A stretch of DNA of 64,000 nucleotides from Pedobacter africanus (GCF_900176535.1 NZ_FWXT01000005.1:124001-188000), one strand, 5' to 3'; shown: positions 25,809-35,251, counted from the stretch's first letter. The notes: a model not told the origin generated them from the sequence alone. Translations and numbers: made by a program.

Positions 25809-27011
25809 TTATTTTTTTAAAGGCCAGAATCCGGCCGGATTAAATTTATACCGCCACAGATCTCCGTTACCATCAAGGCCAAGCACATCATCGCCCGCTG
25901 CAAAAACAGAACCGTACATATCCCAGCCACTGCCAATTTTTTTCTTCAGCCCAAATTCTCCTGTTTCAGCTAAGGGGAACTGGTACATATCCCCGTTAGC
26001 CTCAATAGCAATCAGGCTATTTTTATAAGCAAAAACCCTGGTGTAAACATTCCAGCCCGAACCAATAACTTTTATTTTTCCAAAATCAAAATTACCTGCC
26101 GCATCCAGTGGGTACATGGTCATGTTACCTGCATTGTCAACTCCAAGCAGCAATCCTTTAAAAGGAATAATTTTAGCGAATATTCCCCAGCCCTGGCCTA
26201 TACCCTTACTGGCACCAAATGCACCGGTTTTGCTTACGGCATATTGGGTAATATCTCCTGCCCCGGAAGCCCACCTTCCAATCAAACGGTCACCTCCATA
26301 ATAAAAGATGAGGTTAAATATATTCCAGCCCTGACCAATTTGCCCTGCTGTACCAAAAGTCCCATCTGTATTTAAAGGATACAATAACAGGTTGCCATCG
26401 TTGGTTTTCCTGATCAGCTTACCATCAAAATCAAACATGATATTGCCCACTGCCGAAGCACCAAGACTGATGGCTTTTTCACGGGGCACCTCTCCCGGAG
26501 CGTAAGAGCCGGTGATCAAAAAATAACTTGTTTTTAGATCGGCATTGACTGCTGCACTTGCTTCCTGAATGCTTAATGGGAGCAGGTAGGTTTGAAAGGG
26601 CAATAAAAACCCCTTGGTCCTGATCTTCATGCTCAAAGCCCCGGTACTTTTTTCACCTTTTTTAATCATTGCCTGCTCACTGGGCAGTTCATAACTGCCG
26701 GCTGGCATAAGCTTATAACTGGTCCCGTTCTTTAAGTTATATGCTTCTACGTTCGCAGGGTCTACAGCAAATTTCAGTTCAATGGTACGCTGGTTATTCT
26801 GGCTCCCTCCTAAATATGCACTGTATACGAACGTATATACTGAATCTGAAATACTCAGGCTTCTTTCTATAGGGTATTGGTTGGCCTGCGGCATATAGAG
26901 TTTCTGGTAATCTGCTGCACCCGGCACGTCAAGATCAACAAGCACTTCTTTATTACACCCGGCAGCAATCATAAAGATTGCAATGCTCAATAATTGAAAT
27001 ATTTTTTTCAT
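25809..27011 (-). CDS. Surface lipoprotein, DUF1735 N-terminus plus tachylectin-2-type beta-propeller
   Basis: A lipoprotein of 400 residues, started at MKKIFQLLSIAIFMIAAGC (lipobox cysteine at 19). Residues to about 165 look like DUF1735 (BT_3987-like), common in surface glycan-binding proteins. The rest has about five repeats of 45-50 residues carrying IGQGWNIFN, IGQGWGIFA, IGSGWNVYT or IGSGWDMYG, the signature of tachylectin-2 propellers. Tachylectin-2 binds GlcNAc and GalNAc, which agrees with the GH20 and GH89 genes in the operon. It follows SusD, the usual place of a surface glycan-binding protein. A start seven codons earlier is possible. Confidence 0.85.
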   Translation of the reverse strand: MKKIFQLLSIAIFMIAAGCNKEVLVDLDVPGAADYQKLYMPQANQYPIERSLSISDSVYTFVYSAYLGGSQNNQRTIELKFAVDPANVEAYNLKNGTSYKLMPAGSYELPSEQAMIKKGEKSTGALSMKIRTKGFLLPFQTYLLPLSIQEASAAVNADLKTSYFLITGSYAPGEVPREKAISLGASAVGNIMFDFDGKLIRKTNDGNLLLYPLNTDGTFGTAGQIGQGWNIFNLIFYYGGDRLIGRWASGAGDITQYAVSKTGAFGASKGIGQGWGIFAKIIPFKGLLLGVDNAGNMTMYPLDAAGNFDFGKIKVIGSGWNVYTRVFAYKNSLIAIEANGDMYQFPLAETGEFGLKKKIGSGWDMYGSVFAAGDDVLGLDGNGDLWRYKFNPAGFWPLKK

Positions 27012-27044
27012 TGGAATATAGAATTTTTTCAATAAATCATTTGA

Positions 27045-28853
27045 TTACCAGCCAGGATTTTGAACCATATTTGCATTCTTATCTATTTCATCCTGCGGAA
27101 TGGGAAACAGATAGTGCTTTGGCGCCTGAAACAGACGTGTTTCTACCAGCATTCTTCTAAAGAAATTATCATCCTTTAAAGCTGTTCCTTCGGTTATGTT
27201 CATTCCGTAAATAGGACCATTATCTGTTTGGGCAGCGATTTTCCAGCGACGGGTATCAAAATACCGATGTGTCTCGAAGGCAAGTTCTACACGGCGCTCA
27301 TTACGTATCCTGGTCCTCATCTCTTCCTGAGAAAGATTTGAAGGCAAACCTGGCATACCTGCCCGGTTGCGGATCCTGTTAACCGCATTATACACTTCTG
27401 CTACCGGGCCACTTGCTTCATTTAATGCTTCTGCGTAGTTCAGGTAAAACTCTCCCAACCTGAAAAATATCCAGGTTTTCAGAGAAGACCTGGCCTGGGT
27501 AATGCTTACACCCGGATCAATGAATTTCTTCAGCAGGTAGCCGGTAGTATTGTAATCCCTTCCGGCATTTCCCTGCCCGTCGGCGCCGGTTTTCCAAAAC
27601 TGTACCCTTCTGTCAATAAAGTAGGCCCCGTTAAAATTGATGGTTGCATAAAACCGCGGATCGCGGTTCACATACATGTTCCTGGTATCTGCCAGCCAGC
27701 GCCCACCAGGATGCCCAGTGGCGGCATATCCGGTTTCTACATACCCGGATTGCGGATTGATAATTGGTGAGCCATCACTGTTATACCCTGCAATGGGCAC
27801 CGCCCCATTGGCCAAATTGTAAGCATCAATTTGATTTTGTGTCGGGTTCCATCCGTTCCATCCTCCAAGGCTGCCAGGAAAGGCACATTTTTCCATCCAG
27901 TTATCCCTGCCCGAATTGCGTGCAAACAAAACCTCTGTATTGTTATTCTCCAGGAACAATTGCTGATAGTTTTTTACCGGATCAGCAGGATAATTCTCAA
28001 ATAGTTTATAGCCGGCTGCCTCACATTTGTCAATACAATCTTTAGCCGCATTTGCCGCAGTGTTCCATTTTCCGGCCTCATAAGCCTGGGAAAACAACTT
28101 TACCCCCTGCTTGTCTGCTACAGAAATATAGTCTGGATTGCCATTCCAAAGCGGGCTGGCGTTATACAACAGCACCCTGGCTTTTAAGGCAAGCGCAGCG
28201 GCTGCAGTAGGCCGGCCAATGTCGCGGGTTTCCACCACATTCATCGGCAGGAATCCAATTGCTTTATCACATTCAGCTACTACAAATGCCACACATTCGT
28301 CTAATGGTTTGCGTTTGATCCTGGTAAAATCATCACTCACACCGGCAGCATAATCCATAACCGGAACCGGACCATAAATACGCATCAGTTGAAAATGGTA
28401 AAAGGCCCTTAAAAACCTGGCTTCTCCAATCCACCTGTCTTTGGTAACCTGTGTAAATTCTGCCGACAGGGGGGTAAGCTCAATATATTTGAGGAATATA
28501 TTAGCTTTCCTGATCCCTTCATACATGTTTTTGTAAATTTGCCCAGCCACATTAAAGGCATTCCAGCTTCCTTTATTCATCAGCTTCGGAAACTTCTCTG
28601 GCCAGGGGATGTTCATTTCATCGGAAGCCACAATGAAGGGATTAATATCCGACATATCCGTGAAATAAATTTCATTCGGCAGACCGGCATAAATGTCTAC
28701 CAGGAAGGCCTCAGCATATTTGCGCTGTAAAAAGGCCTCTTCAATAGTGATATCCTCTTCCGGGCTTTTGTCTAAATACTTTTTACAGGAAGAGAAAAAT
28801 AAAGACGGAACAGTCAATACGACCAACAATATATATATGTAATTCTTTTTCAT
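27045..28853 (-). CDS. SusD/RagB-family nutrient-binding lipoprotein
   Basis: A SusD-type lid protein that binds glycan on the cell surface and works with SusC. The 602-residue product starts at MKKNYIYILLVVLTVPSLFF with lipobox FFSSC (C23). TPR-like helices and the C-terminal RagB/SusD region are visible (RNERRVELAFETHRYFDTRR, near the end HYLFPIPQDEIDKNANMVQN). It starts seven bases after the SusC stop. A start at 28889 would overlap SusC and is unlikely. Confidence 0.95.
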   Translation of the reverse strand: MKKNYIYILLVVLTVPSLFFSSCKKYLDKSPEEDITIEEAFLQRKYAEAFLVDIYAGLPNEIYFTDMSDINPFIVASDEMNIPWPEKFPKLMNKGSWNAFNVAGQIYKNMYEGIRKANIFLKYIELTPLSAEFTQVTKDRWIGEARFLRAFYHFQLMRIYGPVPVMDYAAGVSDDFTRIKRKPLDECVAFVVAECDKAIGFLPMNVVETRDIGRPTAAAALALKARVLLYNASPLWNGNPDYISVADKQGVKLFSQAYEAGKWNTAANAAKDCIDKCEAAGYKLFENYPADPVKNYQQLFLENNNTEVLFARNSGRDNWMEKCAFPGSLGGWNGWNPTQNQIDAYNLANGAVPIAGYNSDGSPIINPQSGYVETGYAATGHPGGRWLADTRNMYVNRDPRFYATINFNGAYFIDRRVQFWKTGADGQGNAGRDYNTTGYLLKKFIDPGVSITQARSSLKTWIFFRLGEFYLNYAEALNEASGPVAEVYNAVNRIRNRAGMPGLPSNLSQEEMRTRIRNERRVELAFETHRYFDTRRWKIAAQTDNGPIYGMNITEGTALKDDNFFRRMLVETRLFQAPKHYLFPIPQDEIDKNANMVQNPGW

Positions 28854-28860
28854 GATGCTT

Positions 28861-31800
28861 CTATTTAAAATCAATCTGTAAACCCGCATTTATCGAGCGT
28901 TGCAAAGGATAAGCGCCTGTACCATCGTTGGATTCAGGATCCATTATCTTTATGTGGTCCCAGGTAGCCAGGTTCATCCCATTTACAAAAAGCCTGATAC
29001 TTTTCATGCCCATCCTGTTGCTGAACCTTTTATCAAGTGTATATCCAATTTCAGCATTTCTTAACCTCAGGTAATTCCCATTTCTCATCCATACCGTTGA
29101 GTTGATAAAATTATTGGGATTGTTTCCGACATCAATTGCCGGGTAAAGCGCATTGGGATTACCCGGTGTCCATCTGTTGTTGTAATATTCTGCCATAACA
29201 TTATTTACACCAAGCCCATCATAAAAAGGCCACATAGATGTTCCGTTCAAAAACACACTTGTTCTGGCTGCACCGGTGAAATATACACTCAGGTCAAAAT
29301 TTTTGAACGAGACCGTACTGCCAAACCCAAACGTCATTTCCGGCAATCTCGAATAGCCTACCGGAATCTGGTCAAAGGAATCGATCAGCCCATCTCCGTT
29401 AATATCTTTGTATTTTGTGTCTCCTATGCGCACCTGCGAAAATGTTTGTTTCGGACTGGTTTCTATTTCCTCCTGCGACTGGAAAAAACCATCAGCAATA
29501 AAGGCGAAAGATTGTCCCAGGCGTAAACCTTTTTCAGACAAATAGGGAAACCGTTTCAAGGGCTCGTCGTTTTCTACAATGGTATTCTTTGCAAAGGTGA
29601 AATTGCCCCTGAAAGAATAGAACAAACCTTGCGAAGTGGTATGCTTCACTTCAATCAAGCCATCAACGCCTTTGTTCTTAACAACACCCAGGTTTCCAAA
29701 AGGAATAGACCATGGGAAGAAACCCGCAACAGCAGGTACAGTTTTCCGCTGCAGCAGTATATTTATACGTTTTTCATTAAATACATCTATTTGCAGGTTT
29801 ACAATATTATTGAACAAACCCAGGTCTAAACCAATATTGTTCTTGTCTGCAGTTTCCCAGGTTACATTTTCGTTGCCAATGGCATTCTCTTCCATTCCAT
29901 AAAGCACTTCCTGACCCGGCCCGAAAAGATAAGACTGGCCCTGCGTTCTGATGGTACTTAAAAACAGAAACCTGGAGCCCGAAATCTGGTCATTTCCTAC
30001 TTTCCCGTGTGAAGCCCTCAATTTCAGCATACTGATAAATGGGACCTTCCAGAATTTCTCATTGGATACCAGCCAGCCTGCCGAAAAGGACGGGAAAAAG
30101 CCATAGCGTTTCCCTTCAGGAAAATTCTCAGAGCCATTGTAGCCAAAATTAACTTCAGCAAAGTAACGATTGTTATAACCATATGTGGCCCTTCCCGCAA
30201 GGCCTTGACGCCTTTGTGGAATGTTCAATATGGAACTGCCTGCTGTAAGGTTAACAGCTTCGTTCTGATTAAACAATAACATGGACGTGACATCATGCAG
30301 TCCAAAACTGCGCTCATAATTCAGCTGCACTTCGGTGTACATTGACCTGGTGTTCGCGTTACCTACAGCGTAGCCCAGTGGCTGCTCTTCTCTGAATGCC
30401 GCGCTGTACAGGTCTTTTCCGGTTATCGGGTCCTGCCCCAAATAGCGCTTCACTTCAAAAGCTTTAGCCCGGGCATTATTGGTTGAGTTATTACGGTCAT
30501 AGGCAAATAACCCCCTTACAGATAATCCCTTTGTAGTAAAAGAAGATAAATCCCATTTAGCGCCAAAAGTGCTCTGGAGGGTACTCCCGTCGCTGGTAAG
30601 ATATCCGGATTGCGTTGCCCTTCCCCATGGGTTCCAGCCTACATAGGTAGAGGCACCTCCGGGGCTTCCGTCTGGATTCCTTACCGGGTAAGCAATAGGA
30701 GAAATGACTTTCATAGCTTGAAATATATCTGCCATGCCCCAGCCAGGATAATTGCCATTCTGGATAACCCCACCAAGGCTCAACTGCAGCGTCAGGCTTT
30801 TGGAAAGGTTAATATCAACATTGCTCCTAAAATTATAGCGCTTTATGTTCGCATTTGTATTGAACTTATTTTCCGGATCTTGCTGGTAAAGGCCGTCCTG
30901 TAAGGTAAAGCCTACATTAGTATAATATTTTATGATATCTGAGCCACCTGTGACACTCAGGTTGTTGATGGTTTGCCAGGTATTTCGTTTTAAAACCGCA
31001 TCTGTCCAGTTCGCATCCGGATAAAGATAAGGGTCCGATCCATCCCTGAATTTCCTCAGTTCTTCATCACTCCATCTTGGAGATTGGTTTGCGTTTACCA
31101 GCGCCTCGTTCATTAGCGATGCATATTGACCACCATTGATATATTCGGGAAGCCGCAAAGCGGTAAGCCCGGCTACTTCAGCCCTATAGGTGATTCTTGG
31201 TTTTCCCCCCTCTCCCCTTTTTGTATTGATGAGGATTACCCCATTTGCTCCGCGTACCCCGTAAATAGCAGTAGCAGATGCATCTTTAAGAATGGTAAAA
31301 CTTTCAATCTCCTGTGCATTAATCTGGTTCATATTACGCTCTACACCATCAATCAATACCAAAGGCCCGTTATTCCCAAAGGTTGACAAGCCCCTGATGT
31401 ATACCTGGGCAGCATCGCCACCAGGTTCACCACTGGCCTGACGGGTAATGATGCCGGGCAACTTTCCTGCTATTGCATTGGTTAGCGAAGGGGTAGAAAC
31501 CCGCTCCATTTCCTTAACTGAGATGGTTGATAAAGAACCAGTGACAGACACCTTCTTTTGTGTACCGTAACCCACAATCGCTACTTCATCCAAATCCTTT
31601 TTGTCATCGGGCAGCAGCTGGATGGTTACAAATCCTTTTACACTTGCACTGATTGTTTGGGTTTTATACCCCATGAAAGAAAACTGTATAGAGTCCACCT
31701 GGTTTTTTACCGGTAAAGAAAATTCACCATCAGCGTTGGTTATCGCTCCACCTGTACCCCCTTTAATTCTTACCGATACCCCAATTAATGCCAGTTTATT

Positions 31801-31920
31801 TTCATCGATTACTTTACCATTAATTAATTTAGGATCTGTTTCCTGGTAAGGAGAGAAACCCTCTGCTTTTGCCTCAGTAATCATTAACAGCAAAAACATC
31901 CATTTTAGAATTTTATGCAT
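28861..31920 (-). CDS. SusC/RagA-type TonB-linked outer-membrane transporter
   Basis: A 1019-residue TonB-dependent transporter for oligosaccharide import. A signal peptide is followed by a carboxypeptidase-regulatory-like domain (INGKVIDENKLALIGVSVRI), a TonB box region (DEVAIVGYGTQKKVSVTGSL), the plug (PLVLIDGVERNMNQINAQEI, then YGVRGANGVILINTKRGEGG) and the barrel. It is the first gene of the ten-gene operon, about 70 bases downstream of the promoter at 31995-32024. Confidence 0.96.
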   Translation of the reverse strand: MHKILKWMFLLLMITEAKAEGFSPYQETDPKLINGKVIDENKLALIGVSVRIKGGTGGAITNADGEFSLPVKNQVDSIQFSFMGYKTQTISASVKGFVTIQLLPDDKKDLDEVAIVGYGTQKKVSVTGSLSTISVKEMERVSTPSLTNAIAGKLPGIITRQASGEPGGDAAQVYIRGLSTFGNNGPLVLIDGVERNMNQINAQEIESFTILKDASATAIYGVRGANGVILINTKRGEGGKPRITYRAEVAGLTALRLPEYINGGQYASLMNEALVNANQSPRWSDEELRKFRDGSDPYLYPDANWTDAVLKRNTWQTINNLSVTGGSDIIKYYTNVGFTLQDGLYQQDPENKFNTNANIKRYNFRSNVDINLSKSLTLQLSLGGVIQNGNYPGWGMADIFQAMKVISPIAYPVRNPDGSPGGASTYVGWNPWGRATQSGYLTSDGSTLQSTFGAKWDLSSFTTKGLSVRGLFAYDRNNSTNNARAKAFEVKRYLGQDPITGKDLYSAAFREEQPLGYAVGNANTRSMYTEVQLNYERSFGLHDVTSMLLFNQNEAVNLTAGSSILNIPQRRQGLAGRATYGYNNRYFAEVNFGYNGSENFPEGKRYGFFPSFSAGWLVSNEKFWKVPFISMLKLRASHGKVGNDQISGSRFLFLSTIRTQGQSYLFGPGQEVLYGMEENAIGNENVTWETADKNNIGLDLGLFNNIVNLQIDVFNEKRINILLQRKTVPAVAGFFPWSIPFGNLGVVKNKGVDGLIEVKHTTSQGLFYSFRGNFTFAKNTIVENDEPLKRFPYLSEKGLRLGQSFAFIADGFFQSQEEIETSPKQTFSQVRIGDTKYKDINGDGLIDSFDQIPVGYSRLPEMTFGFGSTVSFKNFDLSVYFTGAARTSVFLNGTSMWPFYDGLGVNNVMAEYYNNRWTPGNPNALYPAIDVGNNPNNFINSTVWMRNGNYLRLRNAEIGYTLDKRFSNRMGMKSIRLFVNGMNLATWDHIKIMDPESNDGTGAYPLQRSINAGLQIDFK

Positions 31921-32260
31921 ACAGTTGTTTGGTTGGTTAGGTGGTTAGTTAAAACACACAATATAAGTTTGCGTTTTTATTGCGTTTTACAATACAAATA
32001 TAACCGCAAAAAGATAGCATCCAATTTTTTTTTAAAAAAAATAAAAAACAATCTATTTTAAACAGAAAAACAGCATAATAAGTATTATCATTGCTGAAGA
32101 AAGAAAACAAAATGCAAAAATTCGAACTATAAAAAACGCACCAAACATGCAAAATAAAACAATTTACCAGAACATCTATTCAAAATATAAAACCGCAAAA
32201 AATCAAACATTCTCTAGATTCTGAACAGATTTTATATTTTTACCTAACGACTCAAAAAAC
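31921..32260. other. Divergent control region between SusC and the DeoR regulator, 340 bases
   Basis: A very AT-rich region containing the promoter of the carbohydrate operon and four copies of a CGCAA-type box (near 31970, 31981, 32005 and 32194). I see no gene in it. A homopolymeric stretch (32026-32050) lies upstream of the promoter and may be bent. Confidence 0.6.
31969..32024 (-). promoter_or_regulatory. Promoter and candidate operator of the carbohydrate operon
   Basis: Minus strand: TTG (32022-32024), 19 bases, TATATTTG (31995-32002), a perfect match to TTG-N19-TAnnTTTG. The expected transcription start near 31988 lies inside the tandem boxes AACGCAATAAAAACGCAA (about 31970-31988), and another box in inverse orientation lies between the -33 and -7 elements (32004-32011). 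That position suits a repressor; the divergent DeoR-type regulator is the obvious candidate. Confidence 0.7.
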
Positions 32261-33010
32261 ATGCGAAAAGAAGAAAGACATAAACTGATCATGAAAGAGA
32301 TAAACCTGCACAACAAGGTTTTATCTACTGATTTAAGTACTTTGTTAAATATTTCTGATGACACGGTAAGGCGCGACCTGAAAGAACTTGCAGAAACAGG
32401 AAAGCTCTTAAAGGTTCATGGCGGGGCTGCCAGTAAATCATTTGTTGCGCCTTTTAACCTCCAAAATGAAGTATATGCGTTAACCGAGAAGAAGAAGATT
32501 GCAGAAAAAACGCTAAAACTCATAAAAAATGACATGGTTGTGCTTACCGAAGGTGGGACAACCATATTGGAACTGGCTAAAATGATTCCGGAAAACCTTA
32601 AGGCCACGTTTTTTACGATCAGCCCACAGGTAGCAATCACCCTATCCGACCACAGCAATCTTGAAGTCATTACCATTGGCGGCAAGCTCAACAAAAACGC
32701 AAACCTGCATGTTGGCGCTAGCGTGATTAACCAGCTGGTAGATATTAAAGTAGACTTATGCTTACTGGGCGCAAATGCCTTTTCTTCGGTAGACGGCCTT
32801 ACAGACATGGATTGGGATATTGTTCAGGTCAAAAAAGCGATCATCAGGTCTTCTAAAAAAACCGCAGTACTGAGCATTTCTGAGAAACTTAACAGTGCGC
32901 AAAGGATCAGGATTTGCGAACCCAATCAAATTAATTATCTCATTACAGAGTTATCACCAGAACACCACTTACTGTCGAATTACCGAGATGACAGTTTAAT
33001 ATTATTATAA
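32261..33010 (+). CDS. DeoR/GlpR-family transcriptional regulator
   Basis: A 249-residue sugar-phosphate-sensing regulator. The N-terminal winged helix has EERHKLIMKEINLHNKVLST and SDDTVRRDLKELAETGKLLK followed by VHGGAAS. The DeoRC effector domain follows (LTEGGTTILELAKMIPENLK and IGGKLNKNANLHVGA). Family members usually repress and are released by a phosphorylated sugar. It is divergent from SusC and probably controls the carbohydrate operon; GlcNAc-6-phosphate or a related ester is a reasonable inducer, but this is inference. Confidence 0.92.
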   Translation: MRKEERHKLIMKEINLHNKVLSTDLSTLLNISDDTVRRDLKELAETGKLLKVHGGAASKSFVAPFNLQNEVYALTEKKKIAEKTLKLIKNDMVVLTEGGTTILELAKMIPENLKATFFTISPQVAITLSDHSNLEVITIGGKLNKNANLHVGASVINQLVDIKVDLCLLGANAFSSVDGLTDMDWDIVQVKKAIIRSSKKTAVLSISEKLNSAQRIRICEPNQINYLITELSPEHHLLSNYRDDSLILL

Positions 33011-33034
33011 GCAAACCACCTGGTGTTCAGGCGA

Positions 33035-33646
33035 TTATTTGTCTATAAACCGGGCTAAAAAATCTTTTCTCGAAATCATGTGCAGATAGGCATAAGCACC
33101 AGATAACTGAGGGCGCTGCTTTAGCTGGTATAAAAAGTATCCTCCCAGATCTATGATTAGAGGGCGCCTAGCCTGGTACCAAACCTTATGAGGGTTTTTC
33201 CAGCAAAATGAATAATAATGAGCAGTTAAAGGAATATCCCTTAATTCAGGATGATGAAAATTCAGGCGCTTGATTTTTCCGCGGGTGTTCAGCAAATCAT
33301 CTTTTCTAATCATGGAAAGATGGTCTGAATGACAGAACTCATAATTCTGAAGCCTTGGATCGTCCACGTCGGGCAAATGCTTAAGAATCCGAAAACCTTT
33401 GAATTTTTTTCCGTTCAATACCCATATCAGTTTTGGGTAATAGCTTTCCCTGCTTTCCAGTTCTGTCAAACTGATAGGTGAGTTCTGGAATTCAAGAGTT
33501 GTTCCACAAGGGGTATACACATCTGCACGATGCTGCTCCTGTAAATTGCCGTCACGAAAGCACACCTCCCGGTAATCTGGCGGGAAAGCCATTTTCCAAT
33601 CCCTGTGCCAGGGCGTTTCACCTAAAAATCCCCGCATACCATCCAT
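33035..33646 (-). CDS. CoiA-like nuclease-domain protein, short N-terminus
   Basis: A 203-residue protein with the CoiA/PD-(D/E)XK nuclease pattern: ETPWHRDWKMAFPPDYREV, then HRADVYTPCGTTLEFQNSPI with the acidic D and the E-x-Q motif, and SRESYYPKLIWVLNG. Longer relatives have an N-terminal cysteine region (CPxC...HWAH) before this domain. Here the protein begins only about eight residues before it, and the upstream bases do not encode the missing part. The function in Bacteroidota is unknown; CoiA acts in natural transformation in Gram-positives. Confidence 0.7.
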   Translation of the reverse strand: MDGMRGFLGETPWHRDWKMAFPPDYREVCFRDGNLQEQHRADVYTPCGTTLEFQNSPISLTELESRESYYPKLIWVLNGKKFKGFRILKHLPDVDDPRLQNYEFCHSDHLSMIRKDDLLNTRGKIKRLNFHHPELRDIPLTAHYYSFCWKNPHKVWYQARRPLIIDLGGYFLYQLKQRPQLSGAYAYLHMISRKDFLARFIDK

Positions 33647-33647
33647 A

Positions 33648-33692
33648 CTATTGTTATTAGTTGCAGCTGCAAATTTACGCTAATAACAATAG
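33648..33692. repeat. Nested palindromes in a divergent promoter region
   Basis: CTATTGTTATTAG (33648-33660) and CTAATAACAATAG (33680-33692) are perfect 13-bp inverted repeats. The perfect palindrome TTGCAGCTGCAA (33661-33672) lies in the 19 bases between them. They stand between the CoiA-like gene and the Nudix gene and overlap the first codon of the former. Confidence 0.8.
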
Positions 33693-33752
33693 CAATCAAA
33701 CATCTTTCAGGATTTTCCAAAACCGAATGCAGGCCGTTTTGTTTATAGGCAT

Positions 33753-34217
33753 ATGAAACAAAGTTATGGCATCTTGTTATACCGTTGGAAGGCTGGAGAG
33801 CCCCAGTTTTTCCTGGTTCATCCTGGTGGGCCTTTTTTTGTCAATAAAAATGAGGGCAGCTGGACCATCCCCAAGGGCGAACCAAACGCTGACGAAGAGC
33901 CGCTAGACACTGCCGTCAGGGAATTTGAAGAAGAAACAGGCTATCGTCCTTCGGGCCATTTTATTCCTCTTCAGCCCGTTGTACAAAAAGGTGGCAAACA
34001 GATAAATTGCTGGGCGGTTGAGGGAGATTTAGCGCCCGAAAAAATCCGCAGCAATACTTTTGAACTGGAGTGGCCTCCAAAATCGGGCAAAAAACAAGAC
34101 TTTTCCGAAATAGATTATGCAGGCTGGTACCATTTTGAAAAAGCAAAAAAATTAATCAATGAAAGACAGCAGGATCTTTTAGTGCAGTTCAACAACCTTG
34201 TAAAAAAGAACATTTAG
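33753..34217 (+). CDS. Nudix hydrolase
   Basis: A 154-residue protein. The Nudix box is GEPNADEEPLDTAVREFEEE followed by TGY, which fits GX5EX7REUXEEXGU. It starts MKQSYGILLYRWKAGEPQFF and has GGPFFVNKNEGSWTIPKGE before the box, like diadenosine polyphosphate or ADP-ribose/NTP-type hydrolases. The substrate cannot be read. It is divergent from the CoiA-like gene. Confidence 0.92.
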   Translation: MKQSYGILLYRWKAGEPQFFLVHPGGPFFVNKNEGSWTIPKGEPNADEEPLDTAVREFEEETGYRPSGHFIPLQPVVQKGGKQINCWAVEGDLAPEKIRSNTFELEWPPKSGKKQDFSEIDYAGWYHFEKAKKLINERQQDLLVQFNNLVKKNI

Positions 34218-34252
34218 CATCCCATATTCCAACAGGCATGCCAGCAAATACG

Positions 34253-35251
34253 CTACGATAAACTTTTGGCAATAATAATACCGCTTATATCAGTAATGAT
34301 CTGATTCCTCATCCCATTAATAAGCAGAAAACAATCGTTGTTATGATCAACAATCTGATAGCCAGCTAAAGTTTTAGGAAGCTGCACATCCAGCAGCTGC
34401 TGCTGACCAATATCTAAAATCCTCTGTTGGCCTTTCCAATCGTCAGCGTTAAAAACCGGAGTAAGAATCGCATAGTGTCCGGAAGAGGTAAATAAACATT
34501 CCTTTCCGCCTTTCTTCCCTCCTTTATTCAAGGGGCCCAAAGAGAATATCTTTTCTTTTACTTTCCCCCCTTCATCCAAAAGACAAAGGTCACTATAATC
34601 CATTCCATATTTAAGATAGCCGCCATCTCTGTCTCCGATCCCAAAAATGTAGGTCCAATCATTTTTATTCAGCGCATGTAAAATGGTGAAGGGCTTTTTG
34701 GCAGGCTTTTCTAATACAGCCATGTAAGCAGTAATTTCCTGGCTATCGCCCCAGTAATTCAGTTTTATCCATTTTGCTGAACCTTCTGCTACATCAATCT
34801 TCAGCTGGGCAAAATAAACCGGCAGTAAGCCTCCCTCTTTTAAGAGAAATGGAATGACATCTGAATCGGTACTACCCGCGTAAACATAATTGGTCAATTC
34901 CTTATCAAAGCCTGGGTATTGAATAACAGGAAGTTCATTAGAAATTGAAATCCGAATAGGTTCGTTTTTCCTGTTTTCCGTAAAAAGACATAATGCATTC
35001 CCGGCAGAAGCAAATATCCCAACATAACCCTGACACTGAAACAGCGCAGGAGGATCAAAAACATCGTAAGTAAAGTCCTGGATTTTCGTTTGCACCACTT
35101 CTGAACCAGTATACCAGTCCAGATAATAGCATTCATCTGCATCATCTGAATAAAACGTCGCCACAGTGCCACTTTGCGTAAGCATCAGGCGATGGTATTG
35201 TATATTGTCCTTAACAGTAATATCCAGGTTTTGTATCAGTTCAAATTCCAT
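34253..35251 (-). CDS. Hypothetical protein, 332 residues
   Basis: A soluble protein without signal peptide or membrane helix. Repeated short beta-rich stretches with aromatic-Asp turns (VATFYSDDADECYYLDWYTG, TYIFGIGDRDGGYLKYGMDY, HYAILTPVFNADDWKGQQ) suggest a propeller-like fold. I do not recognise the family and cannot offer a function. It is convergent with the Nudix gene and lies downstream of the AraC regulator on the same strand. Confidence 0.7.
   Translation of the reverse strand: MEFELIQNLDITVKDNIQYHRLMLTQSGTVATFYSDDADECYYLDWYTGSEVVQTKIQDFTYDVFDPPALFQCQGYVGIFASAGNALCLFTENRKNEPIRISISNELPVIQYPGFDKELTNYVYAGSTDSDVIPFLLKEGGLLPVYFAQLKIDVAEGSAKWIKLNYWGDSQEITAYMAVLEKPAKKPFTILHALNKNDWTYIFGIGDRDGGYLKYGMDYSDLCLLDEGGKVKEKIFSLGPLNKGGKKGGKECLFTSSGHYAILTPVFNADDWKGQQRILDIGQQQLLDVQLPKTLAGYQIVDHNNDCFLLINGMRNQIITDISGIIIAKSLS

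Noticed and set aside
31921..31960. GGTT repeats near the SusC start as a PHO box
   Set aside because: The spacing is 7-8 bases and irregular, not 11.
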